DNA of 64,000 bases from Cokeromyces recurvatus (lineage: Eukaryota > Mucoromycota > Mucoromycetes > Mucorales > Mucoraceae): the NCBI RefSeq assembly GCF_025118155.1, contig NW_026251389.1:310001-374000 (forward strand), in the 5' to 3' direction. Position numbers and translations under genes: made by a program. Of the stretch, positions 10,564 through 21,359 are shown one piece after another; within the stretch, counting starts at the first letter, position 1; each line of letters opens with the position of its first letter. Under the pieces are notes generated by a model that worked only from the letters and a program-made list of their open reading frames with translations, was not told the DNA's origin and searched no databases.

Positions 10564-11840
10564 CTAGTGTAGATACTCCTTATTTAATCATGATTGTCTT
10601 TCTTTTTTTTTATTGAGTATTTTTTTTAAACAAAAGATATATTTTTTTAAAGAAAAAAAAAAAAAAAAATAGCAATAAAAAATTTATAAATATTTATATA
10701 AAAGTTGTTGATGATTGGTCATCATTTTGCATTTGAGTTTATTATTTTATTCCCCCCTAAGTTTGTACTACAAATTTATAATAGAGAAACTATCAATAAT
10801 TATCAATATGGTCCTTTAAAGGATAGTAAAAAAAAAACTGCTCATAGATATAATCTTTAATAATAAACTATTATAAAATAATTTATATATCATACATATA
10901 TAAATTGTATTATTCATTCTTCTATTGTATCTTTAAATAAATAAACAAATAATAATAATAATAATAATATAAAAAAAAAAACGGCCAGTGAGGGTGCATG
11001 ACATGTGAAAATAAATAATAAGAAAAGCACAATCTTTTGCTGGGATATGAGTGTTGTATCTAGATATTCTATAATTGAACTAAGCAGGTTATATACTAGT
11101 AAAGCAGTTTGTTCCTCTAAATATCTACTTTTACTTTAATTAGAAAATATTTGATATTATTGCAAGAGCCTAAAAAGAATAATCTGTCACGACTCAAGAT
11201 TTATATAATTCGCTATCTGATACAATTCTTATTTTGTTAACATTTATTATTGAGATATCATATAGAGTACTATCTTTGATAGATCATACGTCTTAACGTT
11301 GGTTATTAATTTAAATCAAAACACGTACCAACTATAAAATAAGGTAGCATGGTGAGAAGCTTATTATTTGTGCGATCTTAGATTTGGAATATTTGATTAG
11401 GGAGTTGGAATCTTTACTTGTTCAATCTAGTGAATAAAATTACTTTTTATGTTAAGAATAACTATTGCTGTAGTGTATTCAATACAACAGAAGACACAAC
11501 TCTATGCAGCAGCAGCAGTTCTTCTTGTTTATATATAAAATAGTATGTGTTCTATATCATCACTAATAAACAATATTATTCCTCTAGTAAATTAACAATT
11601 TAATAGATAATTTTATTACTTTATCATTTTAAATTGATATGGTTCTTTTTTTTTCCAGGATATTTATTCTTAGCTTTATATATATCTATTATGGGTATGC
11701 TTTAGCTGTAGTCGTGTAAATCAATTTATACTAGCTCTTTGTATTGCATGTTTATTTTAATAAAGTAGCAATCATCTTCAGTATAAATACAATATACACA
11801 TTTATTCATCTTGTAGTTCCCATTGAAGTATAAGGACCTT
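10564..11840. other. intergenic, no gene recognised
   Basis: AT-rich, with A and T runs near 10600-10670 and an (AAT)n stretch at about 10950-10970. A short CAG run lies at about 11506-11518. It should contain the promoter and first exon of the minus-strand membrane-protein gene. Confidence 0.5.
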
Positions 11841-13793
11841 TTATTTATCAGCTTCTGCATCTAATTCATCTTTTACAAGTCTTCCTTGATTTTCTTCATC
11901 ATTCCTTCCTAAAGTCCAAATTTGAGCAAAACAATTAAAAGTGATTGATTTTGGATCTTTCATTTCGTAGAATTCGCCATCACACATGATACACATTATG
12001 TTTTTTTTCTCATACTTGTGTCTTGATTTATCTTTAACAAAAGCCTTTGTTTTAGACCAAGCTGAAGATGATTCTTCTAATTTATCAGTCTTTTTGAGAT
12101 GGTATTCAGGTTGATGAAAATTAATTTCAAATGGACTATCAAATTGACCTATCCTCGACACGTGATGTCGAATATTGGCCAATTTTTTTAAATAACTAGA
12201 CATATTCTCTATACTCATTATCTCTAATCGGCAGTCATTAGCCCGTTGTGGTTTCCAATTTCTTGGATCTGTTGGACCAGAGCGATTTGATACGGCTTCT
12301 AAACCTGATTGCGCCTCTCCCCAAAGATCTACTTCTCTACCCCTAAAAATGATTAAGTTTAGATACATATTACATATATACATGCATGCATATACATATA
12401 TATATATCGTATGTTTACCAAATATGAGGAATATTTTGAATTACTAAATCAATAGGATCATTCATCATATGTGGTATGTTATTATTATTTGATATTTTTG
12501 AAGATTCTTTTTGTTTTTCTTCTGGATTCGGCCATTCAAGGGTTTTTTGACCATTTTGACTGATATTTTGGATATAATGACTAAGATGAGGAAATCGTCT
12601 CCAAAATACCCATTTAGAACTTTCATGAGCATACACTAGTTTATTAGCAAAACGATTACCAGCACGATGTGCTTCAAACCCACTACCTACAAAGCCTTGG
12701 ACACCAATTGACATATAATTAGACATCTTTCGAACCAAGACAGTTTCTTCTTTTTCTAAAGGTAATTCATCTTCATGCTTTAAATGGCCATTTTTCACTT
12801 CTGCAACATCATGACCATCATTCCTTTCTTTAGGGCCTGCCTCACGCACATAACCCGAGGGATAAGAAGTCAATTTAATTTCCCATACATCTAAACGAGC
12901 CACTTCTGATTTCTCAAGACGATCACAAATAAGTTCTTCCAAATTTTGTAATTTAGAACCAAGAATATTCTTATCTGGAATTGTACGTCCCCAACCAAGG
13001 ACTTGACTAAAATCATTACCAGTTCCAAAAGGAATACCTAAATAGGATGATGATTTAATACTTTCTGTTCTTCGTTTCCTTTTTATTATAACTTACAAGA
13101 GAAAAATACAAGACCAAGATCAATTTTATGAGCTACTAATAATTCAAAGACACTCATGACAGTACCATCACCGCCAGCACTCCAAACATGAATTTGTCTT
13201 GTTTGAACACCTTTCGATAAAGTTGGATTTTCGTCATTATTTATATCCACCTCATTTTGCTCAATAGGTGGTATTTGATTAAATTTTAATTTACATTCAA
13301 CTAATTGAATATTTTTGATGCCATTATTACGATCCTCATCGTTTAGAATATCATGAATCTCTACTTGTACTTGAGGGAAACGACGAAGACGAAAATGTTG
13401 AATCGGTAAAGCAACAAGATCAGCGCCCTTTTTATCACCTGAAACTGGATTAACGAAAATAAATAAATAAATACTAGGCCTGCCCTCTGAAGATGTATTA
13501 TCTAATTCAACTGAATTGTTTATTCTGCTGTGTTGAATACTAGGTCTTTTTGATATATTAGAATTGTTTGTTTGTTTAATCCAATTTGTCGGCTCTGTGG
13601 AGGATGTATTATTCGATATAAAATCTTGCCCTTGTTTATTTAATGAATTATTCATTTTATGCATTTTATATGTGTGTATTTATCCCATACCTGTTACACC
13701 ATTTATATTTTCTTCGTTTTGATGATCTTTTAGTGTTCTAGATTTGGATATAAATGAAGGGTTATCTAGTTTAGGAATTGGTGATTCTAACAT
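11841..13793 (-). CDS. diacylglycerol/lipid kinase, DAGK catalytic type
   Basis: Four exons (13793-13691, 13630-13097, 13037-12419, 12342-11841) join in phase to about 585 residues. The N-terminal 85 or so residues are low complexity. The catalytic domain starts at IYLFIFVNPVSGDKKGAD. It has the nucleotide-binding glycine motif SAGGDGTVMSVFELL at about residue 187 and IPFGTGNDFSQVLGWG, both typical of ATP-dependent diacylglycerol kinases (substrate diacylglycerol, product phosphatidic acid). The third and fourth exons hold the accessory domain, with MSIGVQGFVGSGFEAHR and NIPHIWGREVDLWG. No C1 zinc fingers or PH domain are visible, so it resembles the compact protist/plant type. Some relatives use sphingosine or ceramide, so the substrate is inferred. 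Confidence 0.85.
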
Positions 13794-13984
13794 TAGACTG
13801 CTATCTTAAATAATAATTATAGTGAAAGAGGATAATAATAATAATAAAAGATCAATAAAAAGAAAGTAAAAAAAAAAAAAAAAAAAAGGACCAAATTAGT
13901 AAATTAAATGATGTCATGCTGATTTGATTCCGATTTTTATTTATTTATTCAATAATTCATTCCAACGTCATATTATAGAAAAAG

Positions 13985-14780
13985 TTATCTGGTATTATCT
14001 TTACCAGAAGTAAGTGAGACGATTGATTTACGACGCTCTTCACTATGAGATTCTGATTCAGCTTTTGTAACAATTACTGTACAGGGACAATTATGCACAA
14101 TGTAGTCACTAACACTGCCCAACAATGTTCTATTACATTATTTTAGAAAAAGAAAGAAAATAATAGTAAACGTAGATAGTCCTTTTTTTTTACCTTTTAA
14201 TTGCACCCATCTTTCTGGCGCCCATAAGAACAACATCAGCTTTGATTTCTTTTGCTTTTCTTAAAATCTCTACCTTTGGGTCACCCACCATGGATATCGC
14301 TTTACAAGCAATCTTTTATTTTTGGTTTGTTAATAAAAATTATTTAATTCATAAACTTGCCATTATTTTTTTTTTTTTACCTTTTTTCGATTAAGGTTCT
14401 CAGCAAAGGTACGTAATAAATGATGACTTTCTCTTCTCCTCTCTTCACTTATATCATCCACAAATCCAGTCGTATTAATATAAGGAGCAACGGGTATATC
14501 AATTTGACGAACATGAACAAGTATTACCTTAAAATAAGATGTTTATGTTAATTTGTATACATGAAAGTCTTTATACCCTCTCCCTTCTCCTTTTGTTTAC
14601 CAAGTCCTTTGATGGGACAATAAAGTTGTCTAATGCCCATTGAAATGTAACATTAGAAGATTCAGGATCTAAACATATAAGAACTACACGATTCAATTCG
14701 GGTCCATTGTCATCATTATGAACAATTGTATCCACTTTTTTAAGAGAAGGTAACTCTCCAGTATTTGAACTACTTGACAT
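13985..14780 (-). CDS. universal stress protein (UspA domain)
   Basis: Exons 14780-14601, 14527-14381, 14312-14194 and 14129-13985 join in phase to about 196 residues. After a 30-residue leader, the Usp fold starts at NRVVLICLDPES. VILVHVRQID follows, and the ATP-binding pattern of the family is seen in MGARKMGAIKRTLLGSVSDY, then NCPCTVIVTK. The pattern G-x2-G-x9-G-S is complete, so an ATP-binding member is likely. The tail is rich in Ser and Arg. The role (stress response) is known only for the family. It lies 191 bp downstream of the kinase gene's start on the same strand. Confidence 0.85.
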
Positions 14781-15094
14781 TATTTTAGAGCAAAAAAAAA
14801 AAAAAAAAGGGAATAAATTATTATTAAAACTTAATTGTGTAGTGTGTATATATTTATTTATGTAAATAAAATTAAAAACAAAACAAAAAAAAAAATGGGT
14901 TGATTAATTTTGCATGAATTTAACCCTAGTAGTTTAGTTTATACTTTTATTTTATGCATGCATAAATTAGCTTAATCTCTATGTAACCCACTACACTTTT
15001 TTTTTTTGTTAAACTTATTATTTATGCGTTGAACAACCAATGGTAATTTTTTCATGCTTTATACCTATTTAGGAAATACTAAATAGGCCTCCTT
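14781..15094. other. promoter region of the Usp gene and spacer
   Basis: AT-rich with A runs immediately upstream of the start codon. No further signal was recognised. Confidence 0.4.
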
Positions 15095-15649
15095 CTATTT
15101 CCAGAAATGAATGGAGCACCACACAAAAAAAAAATATTCAGTACATTCAAAAAAAAATAAAATAAAATAAAAATGAGCCAAGAGGAAAGTATTTCGCCAT
15201 GGAGATACTATCTTTGAAAACCCCACTCGTAACTCCAATTTTTACAGTGATATACAAGCCATGATATATGTTTACGGACAGCTTGTGAAGTACCTTTGTA
15301 TTCAAAATAACCGAGTCATCCCTTACACGTATGTAAAAGATAAATGCATGATGACAGAATTGCTATTTGTCCCCAACTTGGAAATGCTGAATTTTGATCC
15401 TAAAATGTATGTAGAAAATGGTTGTTTATCATGAGAATATGCATCGATTATCTACTTTAACAAACATAGCGTACATCTTTACCTTACTTGAAAATATCCT
15501 GATTTTAAATTTTTCTCTAGTGCCTGATTTTTTTTTTTCCTTTAATTGACCAGTGTTTGAGATTTTTATTTTCTCTTGGCTTATTTTTTTTTTTTTGAAT
15601 GTACTGAATATTTTTTTTTGTGTGGTGTCCCATTCATTTTCAGAAATAG
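15095..15649. mobile_element. 555 bp inverted-repeat element
   Basis: The arm at 15095-15184 (CTATTTCCAGAAATGAATGG, then CACCACACA, a poly-A run, TATTCAGTACATTC, a second A-rich run and GCCAAGAG) is the inverse of 15572-15649 with small gaps in the A runs. The centre is about 390 bp and contains one 84-codon open frame. No clear target duplication was seen. Non-autonomous DNA transposon is the simplest reading. Confidence 0.6.
15183..15434 (+). pseudogene. 84-codon frame inside the inverted-repeat element
   Basis: This frame, without its own ATG near the 5' end, encodes VFRHGDTIFENPTRNSNFY, IQAMIYVYGQL and later LLFVPNLEMLNFDPKMYVENG, ending at a TGA. A short ATG frame (from 15174) overlaps its start in another frame, which suggests a frameshift. 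The composition looks protein-like rather than random. I do not recognise the family. Confidence 0.35.
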
Positions 15650-15747
15650 TATATCATCGGAGTGCATAATAATATGTCAACGTAAAATTTTTAAATTATT
15701 ATTACTATTTTTTTTTCCTTCATTTTCCCTTTTTTTCGGTATAGATC

Positions 15748-16626
15748 ATGCCATTGTCATGTTTTAGAACTAGTCTGCAACGATCCTTTATTATCAATAA
15801 ATACTATAATCATCACTTTTCATATTTTCATACAAAATCCACTGAATGGACAAGATCATGTCTTCAAAAAATGAAAAAAACAGATCTAATCCGATTAGCA
15901 AAAGAAAATCAGTTACCTTTATCTGGAACAAAGAATGACATTGTAGTTCGATTATTAAAACATCAAACTTCAAACAGGATGGTAGACCAGAAAACAATGC
16001 CTTCTATTCTTCATTCTAGTATTATCCAAGAAACAACAAAGGAAGAAGAAAAGGATCCTAGCACTAATCTAATGGATCAAGCCTATGTGGATGCATTTGA
16101 ATTAAAACTTGCTAATCGTCGTGGAAAAAACGATACAAGTTTCAGGATAGAAAATACCTCAAGGCCACCACCTCATCCGTTAATGAACCAAATAATAGAG
16201 GAAAAAAAGAGATTAGTTGTAAAGGAAGAACCAATAGAAGAAAAAAAGAAATTAGCTGTAAAGGAAGAACCAATAGAAGAAAAAAAGAAATTAGTTGTAA
16301 AGGAAGAACCAATAGAACAAAAAAGTAAAATACATAATTTAACAGAAGAAGAAGGAAAAGAAATAGAAAACGAAGGCATTAATGTAGAATGGGTGAAAGC
16401 ATTTGATTTAAAAGTTAAATCAAGACAGCGACATAATTTAACAGCAATAGATACTTTATCACCTTCTCCATCAAACTCTTCCATCTCTCACAAGCCAACA
16501 AAGATGAATAATCCTAATAAAAAGAATACATGGATCAGTGTTGCTATTGGCTCAGGTATGCTGATTTGGTATTTTAGTGGTGAAGATGGATTTAGTCAAA
16601 TTGGTCATTTCCTATCAAGTTTATAA
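15748..16626 (+). CDS. SAP-domain protein with C-terminal membrane anchor
   Basis: Single exon, 292 residues. The N-terminus (MPLSCFRTSLQRSFIINKYY) is basic and Ser-rich like a mitochondrial presequence. A SAP-type helix-extension-helix follows at about residues 39-73: LQKMKKTDLIRLAKENQLPL, then TKNDIVVRLLKH. SAP motifs usually bind nucleic acid. Two related blocks, VDAFELKLANRRGKN and VKAFDLKVKSRQRHN, flank a threefold 13-residue repeat (EEKKKLVVKEEPI type, DNA period 39 bp). The C-terminus has one hydrophobic segment (WISVAIGSGMLIWYF). This suggests a membrane-anchored organellar protein that could tether DNA or RNA; that role is inference. It is convergent with the hydrolase gene, with only 10 bp between the two stop codons. 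Confidence 0.7.
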   Translation: MPLSCFRTSLQRSFIINKYYNHHFSYFHTKSTEWTRSCLQKMKKTDLIRLAKENQLPLSGTKNDIVVRLLKHQTSNRMVDQKTMPSILHSSIIQETTKEEEKDPSTNLMDQAYVDAFELKLANRRGKNDTSFRIENTSRPPPHPLMNQIIEEKKRLVVKEEPIEEKKKLAVKEEPIEEKKKLVVKEEPIEQKSKIHNLTEEEGKEIENEGINVEWVKAFDLKVKSRQRHNLTAIDTLSPSPSNSSISHKPTKMNNPNKKNTWISVAIGSGMLIWYFSGEDGFSQIGHFLSSL

Positions 16627-16636
16627 AATTTATTTA

Positions 16637-18183
16637 TTATTGTAATGATGACAAGTTAATAAATTCTTGAATATCTCTTAATATTAATTGTTTTTCGTTA
16701 TTTTTATAAAATAGATTTGGCATAAGACCTACATGTAAATAGATAGAAGGTTATTATTACGTAAATAAAGGGTGTGTGTATATGTATGTATGTATGTGTA
16801 TATATTACATAATATAGGATCAGAATGACCCATACGCTTATATAATCTCATTCTGACATCTACTTCTTGTCGACGTTCAAAAGGAAATACTTGACCAAGG
16901 GTATTAAAGATATTAGCCGTTTGATCCATACCAACTGTTAGATCCTTTTGTCCGTGTACAAATAATATTCTAGGCCATAAATCTAAAAGCTCTTCTGAAT
17001 TAGAAAATAAGGTTGAATTCGTTTCAATCAGATGAAGAGGCGAGTTTGCAACGTATCCTTCCTCTGTCATTCCCATTACTCTTGCCATAGCTGATATTGT
17101 TTCTACACCTCTTGATGTTTCATGAATATAATGTGATGCAACATCATAAACGCCAGAAAATCTATATATAAACAATAAGTTGATTTCTAGTAAATAGTAA
17201 ACAAAAAAAAAAAAAAAAAGACTCGATATTTACAATATTAAGCCTTCAACAAGTGGTAAGAAATCATTTGATTTATCTTTACTAAATAACATATGATGTT
17301 TGTAAAGATGATCTATCTTTTTTTCCATAATTGGATCATGCTTTTCACTTGTATTAGGTGGAGTTATAGCTTCTTGATTTGAATGAATATCTTGATCATA
17401 TTTAACTTGCTCAATTACATCTGATAAGACAACTTGTGCTGCTAATTGAGCACCTGCACTATGTCCCTATAGAATAATGTGAATGGCTCGTTTTTTTTTT
17501 CCTCCCCTCCCCTTCCCTCTTATGGCTTAATATATACCATAAGATAGATTTGCTCCGGATCACCATTAAATTCTAATGCATGCTTATAACTCCATTTAAT
17601 AGCTTCACGTATATCTTTGTAGATTTCATTAATCTTAACTTCTGGATATTTACGATAATCAGGTACAATAACAACATAACCTAATTCACGTAAAGTATTT
17701 GCCAAGGTAGAATAAATCATTTTATTACCAGAGCCCCATCCACCACCATAAATAAAGATTACAATAGGAGATAATAACCTCTTCTTTTCTTCTTGTCGTC
17801 CTTTTGTTTTCTTTTCTGGATGATAAATATCTAATTTACAATTTCCATAATATGGAATATTTAAACTTTCCAAAAAAAAAAAAAAGTTAAGTATTTTGTT
17901 GTATTTGTGTGTCATATTTAAAACTCACCTCACAATTTGTTTAAAACGTTGTGATGAACCTATTTCCCAAAACCGCCAATACAGATAAGAGATGACTAAA
18001 GGTGTACACTTTATCCAACCCCGATAGAAATCAAATGCTGCCAGATTAATTTTCATGATTCGGCTTGGATTTAAAGGTAATTTTAAACTGGTTATATCAG
18101 TTTGTGCGTGCATATAATATGTGAACCATGCATTCAGGTACAGGATAACTATTTAATCTATATTAGTATCATTTTCTCTCTCT

Positions 18184-18224
<41 letters not shown>

Positions 18225-18337
18225 CCACCTGTAATAAAGATTAAAAAGGGCAAACTTATAAAGATACATAATACTAGTAATGGTAAACAAAATAGTGATG
18301 CCGAAACATATAATGTATTTGTTTGAATCCAAGACAT
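16637..18337 (-). CDS. alpha/beta hydrolase, isoprenylcysteine methylesterase-like
   Basis: Six exons (18337-18229, 18148-17929, 17865-17538, 17466-17234, 17161-16809, 16728-16637) join in phase to about 444 residues. The start at 18337 was chosen because the ATG at 18347 lies in a frame that cannot be spliced to exon 2. The N-terminus is hydrophobic (TLYVSASLFCLPLLVLCIFI), so the protein is probably in the ER membrane. The catalytic fold shows the oxyanion motif FIYGGGWGSG, the nucleophile elbow YLMGHSAGAQ, the acid in LFVHGQKDLTV and the His in RMGHSDP. These and the CLMPNLFYK tail fit the family related to plant prenylcysteine methylesterase and other lipid/carotenoid-type esterases. Intron 1 holds a 30-nt T run. 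The exact substrate is not known. Confidence 0.8.
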
Positions 18338-18587
18338 TTTGATTCAATTGTTAACAAGCACAAAAAAAAGGAACAATATACAGATATTTTTTTTAAAAAA
18401 AAATATAAAATAGGATGGTGTGTATATGTGTGTTGTAGAGAGGGAGAAGAAAGAAGAAATAGATGTACATAAAAAAAAAAGGCGGCAACTGAATCATTTA
18501 AAGCTTAAATGCGTGCGCTTTTCTTTTCAACCCGCCCCCTGGCAGATATTGCATATATACGATACAATTATTAAAAAAAAAAAATAC

Positions 18588-20148
18588 ATGTTAAAACACA
18601 TTATTCCAAAATCAAAGTTTTGTATTAAATCAAAACCAATTCAGTATTACTATTCAACTTTAATAAAAGAAAATGTGAAACAAGGTTTCCATATACATCC
18701 AAAGCTCAATTATGACTATTTAGCTGCTAATGCAACTGCCATTCAGCAAAACATGAAAAATAGAGACTATGGCAGAATTGACATGAACCAATTTGTTGAT
18801 TTAAACAATGAAAGAATAAAATTAAAAAAAGATTTGAAACTACTTGTTGCTGAACAAGATAAGGTCAATGCCAACATGCATAAAGCAATCAAATCATCAC
18901 AATCAGTTGCTCAAGAATGGATTAAAAAAGGGAAACAATTAAAACTAGAAATTAAGCCCATTCAAGAAAAAATTTCACAAATAGAGAATCAATTACTAAC
19001 TCAGGGACTTCAAATTCCTAATGAGACGCATCCCGATTCTCCTATTGGTTCAGAAGAAAATGCACGCATCATGAAAATAATCGGTTCACCAAGAAATGAA
19101 GATCAGTATCGATTGAAAGATCATCTTGATATTGCAGCTGAATTAAATATTTTAGATTTAAAACAGGCAGCTTTAGGAAGTGGGACAAGCTTTTATTATT
19201 TACAAGGAATGGGCGCATTTCTGGAGTTAGCTTTGATTCAATATGCAATGCATAAGGCCAATGCAAAAGGCTTCTTTGGAGTTTTAACACCGGATATAAT
19301 TCGAACCCAAGTAGCTTATGGCTGTGGATTTCAACCTCGAAGCGATGAACATTCTCAAATCTATCATATCTATACCAAATCTCAAGAAGATCCTAGCATG
19401 TGCTTAGCTGGTACAGCTGAGATCCCCTTGGCAGCTAAAGTTGCAACAAGGCTTTTCTCTGAACAAGAATTACCGATCCGATTAGCTGGTTTTGGACATG
19501 CATTTAGAACTGAAGCAGGTGGACTAGGAACGGATCCAAAGGGTTTATATAGAGTTCATCAATTCTCAAAGGTTGAGTTATTTGCTGTGACTACACCTGA
19601 TCAAAGTGAAGCCATGATGAATGAAATTCGAGATTTACAGGAAGACATGTTTACTGAATTAGGATTATGCTTTAGGTAATAAATAGACTTTAATCACACA
19701 CACATATATATATATGTACGCTTACATTCATAGATATTTCATATAAAGAATTTTGGATATGCCTACAGAAGAATTAGGTGCTAGTGCGTATCGTAAATAT
19801 GATATGGAAGCTTGGATGCCGGGAAGAAGGAAATGGGGAGAGGTAAAATGTATAGGCAATGTATATAATATATTAATATAAAACATATAGATTTCTTCTA
19901 CATCAAATTGTACAGATTATCAAGCTCGTAGATTATCAATTCGTTATTGTCTTAAAGATCATAAACTAAATCCAGGAAATGCTTTTTTTTGTCATACATT
20001 AAATGGTACAGCAATCGCCGTACCTCGAATCATCATTGCTATTCTTGAAACTTTCCAACAACAAGATGGCTCAGTACGAATCCCTTCAGTACTAAGAAAA
20101 TGGATGCCAGGAGAACCAGAGTACATGACACCATCAAAATCTTTTTAA
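18588..20148 (+). CDS. seryl-tRNA synthetase, probably mitochondrial
   Basis: Exons 18588-19675, 19749-19842 and 19891-20148 join in phase to 479 residues. The chosen start begins [20 protein letters not shown], a basic leader that suits import into mitochondria. An upstream in-frame ATG at 18420 would add low-complexity sequence. The N-terminal coiled coil ([20 protein letters not shown] onward), which grips the long variable arm of tRNA-Ser, is followed by the class II core. Motif 2 is [29 protein letters not shown] belongs to the serine pocket region, and motif 3 is [16 protein letters not shown]. The enzyme charges tRNA-Ser with serine. The bacterial-like sequence and leader favour the organellar isoform. 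Confidence 0.9.
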
Positions 20149-20389
20149 GAAAAAAGAAAAAAAAAAAAAGATGATATTCTTTTATATAAAGTTTTTGTTT
20201 CTATACCTTTTATTAATTATGTAATAATTTTATAAATAATATCTTTAAAATATAGTTTCTCTTATTGAGTACTTTATTATTATATATGTATATAAAGACA
20301 CTTATAAGAATACTTGAGATGCATCAACTAATCAATGATGCTGATACAGGCTTTTAAACTTATAAAGATGACACTATCTACTTTTGATA

Positions 20390-21091
20390 TCAATTAACAG
20401 AAACTAAAATGGCGTATTTCCTCATCTCAACTATGATCATTAAAAAAAAAAGTGCGAACAAGGTAAAAAGACTAGTAAACTGAAGCTGAAAAAAAAAGGT
20501 GTGCGTGACATAGATTTGATCAATAGCATATCCTCTGAGAGGCTCAAGGAATGAAATAGAAATTTTGCTTGTAACTGGTACACCACTACTTTTTTTTTTA
20601 AATTTTTTGGCAATGAGCATGGAGCGACGAAATAAACGCGCAATATTGCCCGATCCAGTTATAGAGGGGAAATAAGAATAAAAACCTTCCTAAAGGACAA
20701 GAAGGGAAAAAAGAAAACGAAAAGGAAAAAGAAAAGAGCAGTATTTTGGAATTAAGAGAAAATATAAGGAAAAAAGTGAGAAGAAACAACTTAAATACAA
20801 ACCAGACCAAAGGGACCGGGAAGACACACACTATTACTTGGACAACCAATTCAGTATCTTGAGACCAGGATCGACAGGATCAGGAGGAAATTCATCATGA
20901 AAGTAATAATCAAGTTCATGTAGAATTGTGTAAAGAATAGGACATAAAGTATACCAGCTCGTACAATCAGAAGGACGATAAGGTTTATGTAGTGGAAGCG
21001 ATAAAAAGGTACAAATGCGTACAATATTGTAATTTTGGTTCAAAAGGCCGTGTGTCGGCATACTCAACATGGATAGTGGGATTAGATACAT
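20390..21091 (-). pseudogene. remnant of a dispersed mucoralean repeat ORF, copy 1
   Basis: The minus-strand frame at 20834-21091 (85 codons) contains ICTFLSLPLHKPYRPSDCTS, WYTLCPILYTILHELDYYF and DPVDPGLKILN. A recognisably homologous, more damaged copy lies at 26860-27060. Downstream (20390-20850) short overlapping frames with Ser/Phe-rich content continue in other phases. No catalytic motif is visible. The family is unknown to me beyond being repetitive here, and it could be part of a transposable element. Confidence 0.5.
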
Positions 21092-21152
21092 GCCTTGGTA
21101 AAAAAAAAACTGTGCCTAGTTTAGTATCTTAAGGGTCTGGATACTTTTAATT

Positions 21153-21253
21153 TCGTCTGAATTCATTCTTACAGTTGTCTGAACACTTTTTCACATTTGT
21201 CTGAAAACCTTTTTGAACCTGTCTGAAAATATTTTTCAGTTGTCCGAATTTAA
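21153..21253 (+). repeat. 22-nt degenerate tandem repeat, about five units
   Basis: Units of 21-23 nt each begin with (T)TGTCTGAA, followed by a T-rich half: TGTCTGAACAC, TGTCTGAAAACC, TGTCTGAAAATA, TGTCCGAATTT. The array lies about 110 bp upstream of the eIF2D start codon. Confidence 0.7.
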
Positions 21254-21359
21254 TCGTAGTTTATGATGTGCTCAAGTGGGGTTTAAAATAAAATAAACTA
21301 CGAGCTAGCATGACGTGCCAAAAAAAAATTATTATCATTTTTTTTCTTTTCTATACTAG

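Noticed and set aside
15230..15330. Resemblance of IQAMIYVYGQL to histone-fold proteins (TAF13/Spt3)
   Set aside because: Only one short stretch is similar, and the expected conserved residues after it are missing.
18229..18347. Longer start (ATG at 18347) for the hydrolase gene
   Set aside because: That frame reaches the exon 1 donor in phase 2, while exon 2 requires phase 1 and would hit a stop. The ATG at 18337 in another frame joins correctly and gives a hydrophobic N-terminus.
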